From: Thalassococcus_A lentus
GTDB taxonomy: Bacteria > Pseudomonadota > Alphaproteobacteria > Rhodobacterales > Rhodobacteraceae
Direction of reading: 5' to 3'
DNA: 64,000 nucleotides
Assembly: GCF_028023555.1 (NCBI RefSeq)
Contig: NZ_JAQIOY010000002.1
Coordinates: forward strand, 310,001-374,000
A program made the position numbers and the translations under genes. Numbering within the stretch: the stretch's first letter is position 1; each line of letters begins with the position of its first letter. The notes beneath the pieces are model-generated. The model ran no database searches. It saw only the letters and a program-made list of their open reading frames with translations, and was not told where the DNA came from. Shown one piece after another: positions 1-7,928 of the stretch.

Positions 1-700
1 CCGGGTATGAAAACACCTGAAGGGCGGCAACGACCATCAGCACCCATCCCAGATAGCCTCCGGAACTGCCCGGGGCGGTCAGCGCAGCAGACAGCGAGAA
101 GTCGGGCGAGGCCAAAAGCGCCACAAGCGCAACTGCGAAAACCACAAGAAAGATCGCCATTTGCAGCACATCGGTCCGCAGCGCAGCGGTCAACCCGCCC
201 CAGCAGGAATAGGCCAACGCGAGCGCCGCCACAGCGATGATCGCGGTAGTTTCCGAACCATGCCAGAGCGCGCCAAAGATCAATCCGACGACAATCAGGT
301 TGGCGAAAACTTCGGACAAAAGACGCAGCGCGATGACCAGATTGTAGGCAGCATTGCCGGCGGGGCCAAAGCGCGAACCAAGCCAGTCCTGAACACTGCC
401 TGATCCGTTGGCGCGCAGCCGCAGAACGATATAGCCGCCTGTCAGAAACGAAGCATAGTAAGCGGCGTAGGCCAATGTCCCTGCGATCCCGTAAAAATAC
501 CCCAGGATTGCCGAGTTCATCAGCGACCGGGCGAAAATCCAGGTCGTGACCTGACTGAGCACCAGAGTCCACAGACCGGGGGGCTGGCCGGTTTCGGATT
601 GACCGCCAAAGAACCCTTCGACCGAGGCGCGACGCGGCGCAACAAATATGCTGGCCAGCAAGATGACGAGGAAAAGGCCAATAATGACGGAAGGTTGCAT
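1..700 (-). CDS. Sodium:solute symporter (SSS family), C-terminus cut by window edge
   Basis: The reverse strand from an ATG at 698-700 stays open to the window edge, giving 233 N-terminal residues of a hydrophobic multi-pass membrane protein. The start has a good ribosome site (GGAGC just upstream). The segment CWGGLTAALRTDVLQ matches the SSS/SSF family signature (GG, then TD and Q after a small-residue helix), the region of PutP-like Na+/solute symporters that lies in the core bundle. At least five hydrophobic helices are visible. The family normally has about 450-550 residues, so roughly half is missing here. The substrate cannot be told. A transporter of this family is very likely; the specific substrate is open. 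Confidence 0.85.
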   Translation of the reverse strand, partial: MQPSVIIGLFLVILLASIFVAPRRASVEGFFGGQSETGQPPGLWTLVLSQVTTWIFARSLMNSAILGYFYGIAGTLAYAAYYASFLTGGYIVLRLRANGSGSVQDWLGSRFGPAGNAAYNLVIALRLLSEVFANLIVVGLIFGALWHGSETTAIIAVAALALAYSCWGGLTAALRTDVLQMAIFLVVFAVALVALLASPDFSLSAALTAPGSSGGYLGWVLMVVAALQVFSYP

Positions 701-794
701 GGGGCGCTCCGAGTTGGTTTGACGCAACCGCTAGCAAGCTAGTCAGACCAACGAAACCCACATTTCACTGTGAACGCGCAAACGTGAGCGCACT

Positions 795-1343
795 TTATCC
801 CGCTGCGGACACAGCCTTAGCCAGCCGCGGCAAGCGCGCCTTTTTTAGCAGCGCCCGCATCGACCAATCCGGGTCGGACATTTGGCGCGCATCTTCCAGA
901 ACTTGTTCGCACACCTGTTGCATCGACTCACTCTGGCTTTGCCAGAATCCCATCAAAAAGGCATCGGGATCGATGCGGTTCAGACCCTCTTCTGCCAGAA
1001 TGTTGCGGGGAAAATCCTTGGCGTTCAGCGTCACTAGAACCTCGGCGTTTCCGGCGATCGCCGCCGCCAACACATGCGTATCGGCCGGGTCAGGCAACCA
1101 GAGGCGCGACTCCAGCGAGGGCGGCCAAGTGACCTCGGCCTTGGGCCATGCGGCCCGAGCCAGCGCAATTTCAGCCCGCGCTTGCAATTCTCCGTCCGGG
1201 CCTAGTTTGCGAGAGGCCCGCGCCCATTCTTCAAGAATGCGATCAGACCATAGGGGGGTGAATAACCCCTGCCCCGCAGCGCCCAAAAGCACCGCCCGCA
1301 TAACCGTCGGATAAATCACGCAGGTGTCGAGGAGAACCTTCAC
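795..1343 (-). CDS. PIN-domain protein
   Basis: 182 residues. The N-terminal LLDTCVIYP carries the first PIN-domain aspartate, followed by further acidic positions (ILEEW near residue 38 and LPDPADTHVLAAA near residue 88) that fit the metal-binding pocket of PIN-fold ribonucleases. The C-terminal third is helical and lies outside the usual toxin-type PIN core (about 130 residues). The start codon overlaps the stop of the upstream RNA methyltransferase by four bases (1340-1343), so the two are translationally coupled. No antitoxin-like small gene is next to it, and coupling to an RNA-modification enzyme argues for a housekeeping RNA role rather than a toxin-antitoxin pair. That role is inference. 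Confidence 0.8.
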   Translation of the reverse strand: MKVLLDTCVIYPTVMRAVLLGAAGQGLFTPLWSDRILEEWARASRKLGPDGELQARAEIALARAAWPKAEVTWPPSLESRLWLPDPADTHVLAAAIAGNAEVLVTLNAKDFPRNILAEEGLNRIDPDAFLMGFWQSQSESMQQVCEQVLEDARQMSDPDWSMRALLKKARLPRLAKAVSAAG

Positions 1344-2569
1344 AACCGAAAGAACAGCGCTTTGAGATAGCCGCTTTCAGCCAGTTGGGGCAGCAGCGGG
1401 TGATCGGGTCCGGCTTGCCCGGTATGGATAAGCTGCGCGCGGCGCCCGGCGCGCCCAATGCCCCGCAGGCAAGCCCCTGTAAAGCTGGTCAGATCGGCAG
1501 CATGCGAACACGAACACAGGATCAGATAGCCGTCCTCTTCCACCAAGGGCGCAGCAAGACGGGCAATCCGTTCATAGGCCCGCAGGCCTTTGTCCAGCGC
1601 GGGCTTATTGGGCGCAAAGGCAGGCGGATCACAAATGACCACGCCATATTCTTCGCTGGCGTCCTGCATGGCCTGAAGCTGATCAAAGGCGTCGCCCTGC
1701 CGGGCCTCGAAGCAATCGGTTTTGCCCATGTGCCCTGCGCCCTGTGCCGCCAAATCCAGCGCCGGGGCCGAACCATCAACACAGACGGCTGACTTGGCGC
1801 CACCCGCCAGCGCCGCCAGACCAAAGCCACCCACGTGGCTGAACACGTCCAGTACGGCCGTGTTTTCGCACAGGCGCGCCGCAAAGGCATGGTTGTCACG
1901 CTGATCAAAGAACAATCCGGTTTTCTGCCCGCCCGTCAGGTCGGCCATATAGGTCGCGTTGTTCATTGCCACAGGGATCGGGGCTTTGGGTGCGGCGCCA
2001 CGCAACACGCGGTCGACATCGTCCAGCCCTTCGAGACTACGCCCGCGTCCACCCGCATTCTTCAGCACGTTGGTCACGCCACATACCGCGCAAATCGCAT
2101 CGGCCAAAGGCTCCAGCAGAACTTCGGCCCAGGCGGCATTGGGTTGTACAACAACAGTATCGCCAAACCGATCCACGATCACGCCGGGCAAGCCGTCCGC
2201 TTCGGCGTGGATCAGTCGATAGTACGGCGCGTCATAGAGGCGTTCCCTCAGCGACAGGGCCTTTGCGATCCGGACTTCCAACCAAGCCTGATCAATCGTC
2301 GCGTCCACATGCCGATCCAGCATTCGTCCTACGATCTTGGATGTGGGGTTGGCGGCAATCAGCCCCAGTTCCTGCCGCTCGGCGTCTTCCAGAACGGCAA
2401 TGGTGCCAGGCGCGATTTTCTTGGCGCGGCGATCCATAACCAACTCATTGTCATAGACCCAAGGCGCGCCACGACGGATCGCTCGGGCATTGGCTTTGGG
2501 CTTCAGGCGCAGGACCGGCCGGTTTTCGGGCGTGTCTGCTTGGGCGGAATGCAAAACGGGGGCTGTCAT
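1340..2569 (-). CDS. Class I SAM-dependent RNA methyltransferase, RlmI/YccW-like
   Basis: 409 residues. An N-terminal PUA-like part (about residues 20-95, with RRGAPWVYDNEL) binds RNA; a middle domain contains HAEADGLPGVIVDRFGD, typical of the RlmI group; the C-terminal Rossmann methyltransferase shows the SAM loop (LDVFSHVGGFGLAALAGG) and the CDPPAFAPNK motif IV. RlmI makes m5C1962 in 23S rRNA in E. coli; whether this paralogue has the same target is not shown. It is the first gene of a pair with the PIN protein (ATGA overlap). The catalytic cysteine of the family is probably in LILCSCSHAAD near the C-terminus. Confidence 0.88.
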   Translation of the reverse strand: MTAPVLHSAQADTPENRPVLRLKPKANARAIRRGAPWVYDNELVMDRRAKKIAPGTIAVLEDAERQELGLIAANPTSKIVGRMLDRHVDATIDQAWLEVRIAKALSLRERLYDAPYYRLIHAEADGLPGVIVDRFGDTVVVQPNAAWAEVLLEPLADAICAVCGVTNVLKNAGGRGRSLEGLDDVDRVLRGAAPKAPIPVAMNNATYMADLTGGQKTGLFFDQRDNHAFAARLCENTAVLDVFSHVGGFGLAALAGGAKSAVCVDGSAPALDLAAQGAGHMGKTDCFEARQGDAFDQLQAMQDASEEYGVVICDPPAFAPNKPALDKGLRAYERIARLAAPLVEEDGYLILCSCSHAADLTSFTGACLRGIGRAGRRAQLIHTGQAGPDHPLLPQLAESGYLKALFFRL

Positions 2570-2607
2570 GCCCCCGCCTTAGACGTATCTTGCGAACTTG
2601 AAAAGCG

Positions 2608-3306
2608 TCAGATCTGATCGACCGCGCGTTCCAGTTGGCGATCCATGTCTGCCCAACCATTCGGCAGGGTCAGTTCAGCGGCGATCACACGGGCCAGATG
2701 CCGGTGCAGGCGTTCCTTCATGGTCAGACCTTGCTTTTCCGCGTTGATTGCACGGAGGCCACCGTAGGCTTCGAGATCGGCCTTGACCTTGCGGTTGTTG
2801 ATCAACACCTCGCCCGTGGACGCGTCAGTTGCCGTCACGAAAAAGCTGATGGAGTGCACACCGCCCACCGTGTAGCGGGTTTTCTCGGTGATCGAATGAA
2901 ACCGGTTGAGCGTGATCGACAGCTTGACGCCCTGATCACCGTTCAGGTTTGGCTTTGCCCGGGTGATGCTTTCCTGAAAGATCGCACCAATTTGCTGTTT
3001 CCGGTTGCCGATCTTGTCACCGCGCCAGACGATGTCTGCAACTGGGTAGAACAGGTTGGCTTCGGATACCGTCAGGCTTTGCGGCATTTTGATTTCGTAG
3101 TCTGCGATCGACAGGCGGGCGTTGGTGGCCACGGGACGCTGAGGAATGTCCGGCGCGGAGGCTGTCGGCACCTGCGCAACCACTTGTTGAGCGCCCGGTG
3201 TCGGGACGGTTTCAAATGGCGCGTTGCGTGTGGTCAATTGTGGTGTCGCACAGGCCGACAGGCCTGCGGTCATCAGTACTGCTGCGATAATCCGGATAGG
3301 TTTCAT
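2608..3306 (-). CDS. Predicted lipoprotein of unknown function (DUF6778-like)
   Basis: 232 residues with a lipoprotein signal peptide: basic start MKPIR, hydrophobic stretch, then lipobox LSAC with Cys19. The mature part looks globular and mixed alpha/beta, with no transmembrane segment, so it should sit on a membrane facing the periplasm. I recall similar proteins next to this RNA methyltransferase in Rhodobacteraceae, but no function is known to me. It lies 38 bases upstream of the methyltransferase on the same strand and may share its transcript. Its 5' end faces edd, so both promoters lie within the 208-base gap that carries the palindrome at 3457-3468. Confidence 0.75.
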   Translation of the reverse strand: MKPIRIIAAVLMTAGLSACATPQLTTRNAPFETVPTPGAQQVVAQVPTASAPDIPQRPVATNARLSIADYEIKMPQSLTVSEANLFYPVADIVWRGDKIGNRKQQIGAIFQESITRAKPNLNGDQGVKLSITLNRFHSITEKTRYTVGGVHSISFFVTATDASTGEVLINNRKVKADLEAYGGLRAINAEKQGLTMKERLHRHLARVIAAELTLPNGWADMDRQLERAVDQI

Positions 3307-3456
3307 CTCTGTGCCTTTCTTCCCGGTCTGTCCGTTTGCGGATCAGGTTTTTACTCAAAAAGCTGTATGAGCGGCGTTTCAGGCGTCTTTGTGGCAAGCC
3401 AAAGACCATTCAGTGCCGGTTTGTCGCAACCACAAGAGACAAACTGGCTTTACAAT

Positions 3457-3468
3457 GTTAGCGCTAAC
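3457..3468. promoter_or_regulatory. LacI-family-type operator palindrome upstream of edd
   Basis: GTTAGCGCTAAC is a perfect 12-base palindrome with the central CG step typical of LacI/GalR-family operators. It lies 46 bases before the edd start codon, between edd and the divergent lipoprotein gene. Sugar-acid and Entner-Doudoroff genes are commonly controlled by such regulators in proteobacteria. No LacI-family gene is in this window, so the regulator would be encoded elsewhere. Confidence 0.6.
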
Positions 3469-3514
3469 TGCGATATGGTGACGAAAATGAAACCGAACCA
3501 AGATCGGAGCAAAC

Positions 3515-5320
3515 ATGCCGTTGCATGAGACAGTCGCCAAAGTCACTCAGCGGATCGAAGACCGGTCCGCCGAGATGCGTTCGACCTATCTGGACCGGAT
3601 GCGACGCGCTGCCGAAGAGGGTCCTCGCCGGGCGCACTTGACCTGTGGGAACCAGGCACATGCCTACGCCGCTATGGGCGCTGACAAAGACACTCTAATA
3701 GATGACCGGGCGCCGAACATCGGAATTGTGACCGCCTACAACGACATGTTGTCAGCCCATCAGCCTTTTGAACGCTACCCCGACGTGATCCGCGCAGCCG
3801 CGCGTTCAGCAGGCGGCACTGCGCAGGTCGCGGGCGGCGTACCGGCGATGTGTGACGGCGTAACCCAAGGGCAGGTCGGAATGGAGCTGTCACTGTTTTC
3901 ACGCGATGTGATCGCACTGGCCGCAGGCGTGGCACTCTCGCATAACACCTACGACAGCGCGCTTTATCTGGGTGTCTGTGACAAGATCGTGCCCGGTCTG
4001 GTCATCGCCGCTGCAACCTTTGGCTATATTCCGGGATTGTTCGTGCCAGCGGGCCCGATGGTTTCCGGCCTGCCAAACGATGAAAAAGCCAAGGTTCGCC
4101 AACAGTTTGCCACAGGTGAAGTCGGTCGCGATGCGTTGATGAAAGCTGAAATGGCTTCTTATCATTCGCCCGGCACCTGCACGTTTTACGGGACGGCCAA
4201 TTCCAACCAGATGCTGATGGAATTCATGGGGCTGCACCTGCCGGGTTCGTCTTTCGTAAATCCGGGCACCCCGCTGCGTGAGGCGCTGACCGTGACAGCA
4301 GCGGAACGCGCCCTTCAGATCACCGCTCTGGGCAACGATTATCGCCCGGTTTGTGACGTTCTGGATGCCAAGGCCTTCGTGAACGGCATGGTTGGACTGA
4401 TGGCGACCGGCGGATCGACCAATTTGGTTTTGCACCTGCCTGCCATGGCCCGCGCCGCTGGTATCGCGCTCGAACTCGAAGATTTCGATGATCTCAGCTC
4501 GGTTACGCCGCTGATGGCGAAGGTCTATCCAAACGGACTAGCTGATGTGAACCATTTCCACGCTGCTGGCGGGTTGCAGTACATGATCGGCAACCTGCTG
4601 GACGAAGGTCTTTTGCACGACGACGTCTGTACTGTCGCCGGTGACGGGCTTGCGCGCTATGCGCAAGAGCCCAAGCTCAAGGACGGTTCGGTTGTCTATG
4701 AAGATGGCCCATCCGAGTCACAAAACGACAAGATCCTGCGCCCCGCCTCGAGCCCGTTTCAAGCCACGGGCGGATTGCGTCAGCTTCACGGGAATCTGGG
4801 CCACGGCATGATGAAGATCTCTGCCGTCGCCCCTGAACGGCGCGTCATCGAGCCCCCTGCCCGCGTTTTTCAGGATCAGGACAGCGTCAAAGCTGCCTTC
4901 AAGAACGGCGAATTTACCTCAGACACGGTCATTGTGGTGCGCTTCCAAGGACCCAAATCCAACGGCATGCCAGAACTGCACGGCCTGACGCCCACTCTGG
5001 CGGTCTTGCAGGATCGCGGCCTGAAGGTTGCTCTGGTCACGGACGGCCGCATGTCGGGCGCTTCTGGCAAGGTTCCGTCGGCCATTCACGTCTGCCCCGA
5101 GGCCGCAGACGGTGGTCCGCTCGCCAAACTGCGCGATGGTGATCTGGTCCGCGTGGATGCCGTTGCCGGAACCGTGGCCTGCCTGGCCGAAGGTTTTGAG
5201 GACCGCCCGGCGGTCACGGCCGACCTAAGCGGTAACGGCCACGGGGTCGGCCGCGAGCTCTTTGCTGCATTCCGTGCCAATGTTGGCCTTGCGTCCAACG
5301 GCGCTGGCGTTGTGGTTTAA
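3515..5320 (+). CDS. edd: Phosphogluconate dehydratase
   Basis: 601 residues, close to the 603 of E. coli Edd. The enzyme converts 6-phosphogluconate to 2-keto-3-deoxy-6-phosphogluconate in the cytoplasmic Entner-Doudoroff pathway and belongs to the IlvD/Edd family of [4Fe-4S] dehydratases. Family hallmarks visible include GIVTAYNDMLSAHQP, the cluster-binding cysteine regions GVPAMCDGVTQGQ and PGTCTFYGTANSNQM, GLMATGGSTNLVLH, and VTDGRMSGASGKVPS near the C-terminus. The start at 3515 has a CGGAGC ribosome site. eda follows after 66 bases, forming the complete two-gene pathway; zwf and pgl are not nearby. Confidence 0.97.
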   Translation: MPLHETVAKVTQRIEDRSAEMRSTYLDRMRRAAEEGPRRAHLTCGNQAHAYAAMGADKDTLIDDRAPNIGIVTAYNDMLSAHQPFERYPDVIRAAARSAGGTAQVAGGVPAMCDGVTQGQVGMELSLFSRDVIALAAGVALSHNTYDSALYLGVCDKIVPGLVIAAATFGYIPGLFVPAGPMVSGLPNDEKAKVRQQFATGEVGRDALMKAEMASYHSPGTCTFYGTANSNQMLMEFMGLHLPGSSFVNPGTPLREALTVTAAERALQITALGNDYRPVCDVLDAKAFVNGMVGLMATGGSTNLVLHLPAMARAAGIALELEDFDDLSSVTPLMAKVYPNGLADVNHFHAAGGLQYMIGNLLDEGLLHDDVCTVAGDGLARYAQEPKLKDGSVVYEDGPSESQNDKILRPASSPFQATGGLRQLHGNLGHGMMKISAVAPERRVIEPPARVFQDQDSVKAAFKNGEFTSDTVIVVRFQGPKSNGMPELHGLTPTLAVLQDRGLKVALVTDGRMSGASGKVPSAIHVCPEAADGGPLAKLRDGDLVRVDAVAGTVACLAEGFEDRPAVTADLSGNGHGVGRELFAAFRANVGLASNGAGVVV

Positions 5321-5386
5321 CGGCTTGAGGCTCAGCCACTTTCACAATAGGCAATTGCCTGTATTTCGAATTTTGAAAGGTCCGAT

Positions 5387-6034
5387 ATGACTCCGCATCA
5401 AGCGTCTCTGGAAACTGAAAAACTCTGCCTTCTGGCGCCGGTCATTCCAGTTTTGGTCATTGACGACCTCGCACATGCGCGCCCCCTCGCCGAAGCATTG
5501 GTTGCGGGCGGTCTTCCGGTGCTCGAAGTTACACTGCGGACCCCCGTTGCACTTGAAGCCATCTCGATCATGGCAGAGGTCGAAGGCGGTGTTGTTGGCG
5601 CCGGCACACTGCTGACACCAGACGACGTTTCATCAGCCAAGGAAGCCGGCGCGAAATTCGGTGTTTCACCCGGCGCGACCGATGCGCTTTTGCAGGCTGT
5701 AACCATGGAGCGGCTGCCGCTGCTGCCCGGCGCGGCCACCTGCTCCGAAGCAATGCGCTTGCTGGAAGTTGGTTATTCCATTCAGAAATTCTTTCCTGCA
5801 GAGGCCAATGGCGGCGTTCCCGCACTGAAATCAATCGGCGCGCCTATCCCGCAGGTCCGCTTTTGTCCAACCGGTGGTGTGAGCCTCAAGAACGCGCCTG
5901 ACTACCTTGGTTTGTCCAACACGCTCTGTGTCGGCGGTAGCTGGGTCGCCCCCAAGGACCTGATGGCCAAAGGTGACTGGGCCGGCATCGAGGCACTGGC
6001 GCGCGAAGCCGCGTCGCTTGAGCGCCCCGAATAA
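5387..6034 (+). CDS. eda: KDPG/KHG aldolase (2-dehydro-3-deoxyphosphogluconate aldolase)
   Basis: 215 residues, normal for the family. It splits the product of Edd into pyruvate and glyceraldehyde 3-phosphate. The class I TIM-barrel motifs are present: PVLEVTLRTP with the catalytic glutamate, GAGTLLTPDD, FGVSPGATD, KFFPAEANGG with the Schiff-base lysine, and FCPTGGVS at the phosphate site. AAAGG lies just before the ATG. It is co-directional with edd, probably one transcript under the palindrome upstream of edd. The 3' end faces arsH with only 14 bases between the stop codons. Confidence 0.97.
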   Translation: MTPHQASLETEKLCLLAPVIPVLVIDDLAHARPLAEALVAGGLPVLEVTLRTPVALEAISIMAEVEGGVVGAGTLLTPDDVSSAKEAGAKFGVSPGATDALLQAVTMERLPLLPGAATCSEAMRLLEVGYSIQKFFPAEANGGVPALKSIGAPIPQVRFCPTGGVSLKNAPDYLGLSNTLCVGGSWVAPKDLMAKGDWAGIEALAREAASLERPE

Positions 6035-6048
6035 ACACGAGCTAAAAC

Positions 6049-6765
6049 TCAGGGCGCAGCGCGCTGGTTGACCCGTTTGATCAGCGCCTCGCCCGTTTCC
6101 TTGCGTTCGGAATAGCGATCCACAAGGTATTCCGAGCGGTCGCGCGTCAACAGCGTGAATTTGACCAACTCCTCCATGACATCCACCATTCGATCATAGA
6201 ACGGCGAAGCCTTCATGCGCCCGTCACTGCCAAATTCGAGGAATGCTTTTGGCACTGATGATTGATTGGGGATGGTGATCAACCGCATCCAGCGACCCAG
6301 AATGCGCAATTGGTTGACTGCGTTGAAACTTTGAGAGCCGCCGCAGACCTGCATCACAGCCAGTGTCTTGCCCTGTGTGGGCCGCACAGCGCCAAGCGAC
6401 AGCGGAATCCAGTCGATCTGTGTCTTCATGACCCCCGTCATCGCCCCATGGCGTTCTGGCGAACACCAGACCATGCCTTCGGACCATGTCACCAGATCTC
6501 TGAGCGCCTGAACTCTTGGGTGATCCGCATCAGCGCCATCGTCGGGCAGCGGCAGGCCTGACGGGTCAAACGTACGCGTTTCCGCACCGAGCAGGGTCAA
6601 GACCCGCGCGGCCTCTTCGGTCATCTTGCGGCTGTAGGACTGCGCCCGCAACGATCCATACAGCAGCAGGATCCGCGGCCTGTGCCCGCTGCGTTCGGCG
6701 GGGTTCAGCAAGGATTCGTCAGGTTTTTGGAGGTGTTCGAGGTTCAGTTGGGGCGTGTCGGACAT
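6049..6765 (-). CDS. arsH: ArsH-type NAD(P)H-dependent FMN reductase / organoarsenical oxidase
   Basis: 238 residues from the ATG at 6765, chosen over an upstream in-frame start because AAGAAG precedes it and the protein then has normal ArsH length. ArsH is a flavodoxin-like NADPH:FMN reductase that oxidises trivalent organoarsenicals. Seen here: LLLYGSLRAQSYSRKM (FMN phosphate loop), WCSPERHGAMTGVMKTQIDWIP (the characteristic ArsH segment) and VCGGSQSFNAVNQLR. It lies 31 bases downstream of the aquaglyceroporin gene, as in the aqpS-type ars operons known from rhizobia. Confidence 0.93.
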   Translation of the reverse strand: MSDTPQLNLEHLQKPDESLLNPAERSGHRPRILLLYGSLRAQSYSRKMTEEAARVLTLLGAETRTFDPSGLPLPDDGADADHPRVQALRDLVTWSEGMVWCSPERHGAMTGVMKTQIDWIPLSLGAVRPTQGKTLAVMQVCGGSQSFNAVNQLRILGRWMRLITIPNQSSVPKAFLEFGSDGRMKASPFYDRMVDVMEELVKFTLLTRDRSEYLVDRYSERKETGEALIKRVNQRAAP

Positions 6766-6796
6766 GGCGTCGGATCTTCTTTTGATTGGGTCGAGG

Positions 6797-7474
6797 TCAA
6801 GGACGGTCAGAGTGGTCGCGCGGCTCGGACAGCAACCATCCGAAAAAGTACGTGGCCAAAATTGCGGACAGAATTTGAACGATGACAAAAGCTGCAACAT
6901 CGCTGGGCGCTATGCCGGCAAAGGTGTTCGAAAAACTGCGCGCAATGGTAACCGCCGGGTTGGCGAATGATGTGGAGGATGTGAACCAGTAAGCAGCTGT
7001 AATATATAATCCAACGGCCATTGGCACCGTTTCGGGTCGGGCCCTGAGGCACCCCAGAATGGTGCCGATCAGCCCAAAGGTTGCCACGAACTCTCCGGCC
7101 CACTGCCCCGGCCCATTTCGCGCCTTGAGCGATGGATCAACAAGCGCGAGATCGAACATCACATGCGCGGCCATCACCCCAAGAATGCCACCGATCACCT
7201 GAACCGCCGTGTAGAGCAGCGCGTCAAACCGATTGATTTCGCCGCGGATCAGAAAGGCAAGGGTGACCGCCGGATTGAAATGCGCACCGGACACCGGACC
7301 AAACACGAGGATAAGCACGACAAGGATGGCGCCAGTTGGAACGGTATTGCCCAACAGCGCGATTGCGACGTTCCCGCCCGCCAGTTGCTCGGCCATAATT
7401 CCTGAGCCAACCACAGTCGCCAACAAGAAGAAGGTCCCCAGCGCTTCGGCGGCCAATCGGCGTGATCTGTTCAT
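6797..7474 (-). CDS. aqpS: Aquaglyceroporin-family channel in an ars operon (AqpS-like)
   Basis: 225 residues from MNRSRR at 7474; earlier in-frame starts would run through the operator region. Six hydrophobic helices and the two NPA half-helices of the MIP/aquaporin family are visible (HFNPAVT and FANPAVT). In Sinorhizobium an AqpS channel takes the place of the ArsB pump and lets arsenite produced inside leave by facilitated flow. Placement directly before arsH and opposite arsR supports the same role. An arsC reductase, normally needed to make arsenite from arsenate, is not present in this cluster. Confidence 0.92.
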   Translation of the reverse strand: MNRSRRLAAEALGTFFLLATVVGSGIMAEQLAGGNVAIALLGNTVPTGAILVVLILVFGPVSGAHFNPAVTLAFLIRGEINRFDALLYTAVQVIGGILGVMAAHVMFDLALVDPSLKARNGPGQWAGEFVATFGLIGTILGCLRARPETVPMAVGLYITAAYWFTSSTSFANPAVTIARSFSNTFAGIAPSDVAAFVIVQILSAILATYFFGWLLSEPRDHSDRP

Positions 7475-7501
7475 ATGTGCCCCACTTTGCTGTGTTGTCA
7501 T

Positions 7502-7517
7502 TTCGGTAAACGCCGAA
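7502..7517. promoter_or_regulatory. Probable ArsR operator, aqpS-side copy
   Basis: Inverted repeat TTCGG-6-CCGAA 28 bases before the aqpS start. The arms and spacer length are identical to those of the second repeat at 7566-7581, next to arsR. Two identical dyads, one at each divergent start, fit autoregulation by the ArsR encoded here. Confidence 0.7.
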
Positions 7518-7565
7518 TTGTCACAATCGGTATGAGCCCTTAGGCATCTTGTCAAGATACGTTAT

Positions 7566-7581
7566 TTCGGCAATAACCGAA
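7566..7581. promoter_or_regulatory. Probable ArsR operator, arsR-side copy
   Basis: Inverted repeat TTCGG-6-CCGAA ending two bases before the arsR start codon. Its centre is 64 bases from the centre of the matching repeat at 7502-7517. ArsR bound here would cover the arsR ribosome-site region, so repression could act on transcription of a very short-leader mRNA. Confidence 0.7.
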
Positions 7582-7583
7582 TT

Positions 7584-7928
7584 ATGGAGCACCCCCAAGC
7601 CATAGACATGTTTGCCGCCCTGGCCCACCCGACCCGACTCGCCGTGTTTCGACTGTTGGTGGGCGCCGGGCCTGATGGGTTGCCTGCGCTGGAAATCGGC
7701 CGCCGGCTTGATGTTGTGGCCTCCACGCTTTCAGGGCATCTGGGCATTCTCAAACGCAGCGGCGTGTTAACCGCCACGCGCCACGCCCGTGAAATCCACT
7801 ACGCTGCCAATCTGTCAGCGATGAACGATCTTGTTGGATTTCTTCTGGCAGATTGCTGCGGTGGCAAGCTGGAGAATTGCGTGGACAGCAATAACCTGCT
7901 GTCCTGGCCCGAGGATGCTCAGAGCTAG
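7584..7928 (+). CDS. arsR: ArsR-family arsenite-responsive repressor
   Basis: 114 residues with a winged helix: ALAHPTRLAVFRLL, then recognition helix DVVASTLSGHLGILKRSGVL. The metal site is not the classic CxC in the DNA-binding helix but a C-terminal trio Cys91, Cys92 and Cys99 (DCCGGKLENC), like the As(III) site described for Acidithiobacillus ArsR. It is divergent from aqpS-arsH, with an operator-like repeat at each end of the gap. No clear ribosome site precedes the ATG, which directly follows the operator, so the mRNA may be almost leaderless. Its TAG stop shares CTAG with the convergent rlmE stop. Confidence 0.92.
   Translation: MEHPQAIDMFAALAHPTRLAVFRLLVGAGPDGLPALEIGRRLDVVASTLSGHLGILKRSGVLTATRHAREIHYAANLSAMNDLVGFLLADCCGGKLENCVDSNNLLSWPEDAQS

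Noticed and set aside
795..1343. Toxin half of a PIN toxin-antitoxin pair
   Set aside because: No small antitoxin gene adjacent; the gene is coupled to an RNA methyltransferase instead.
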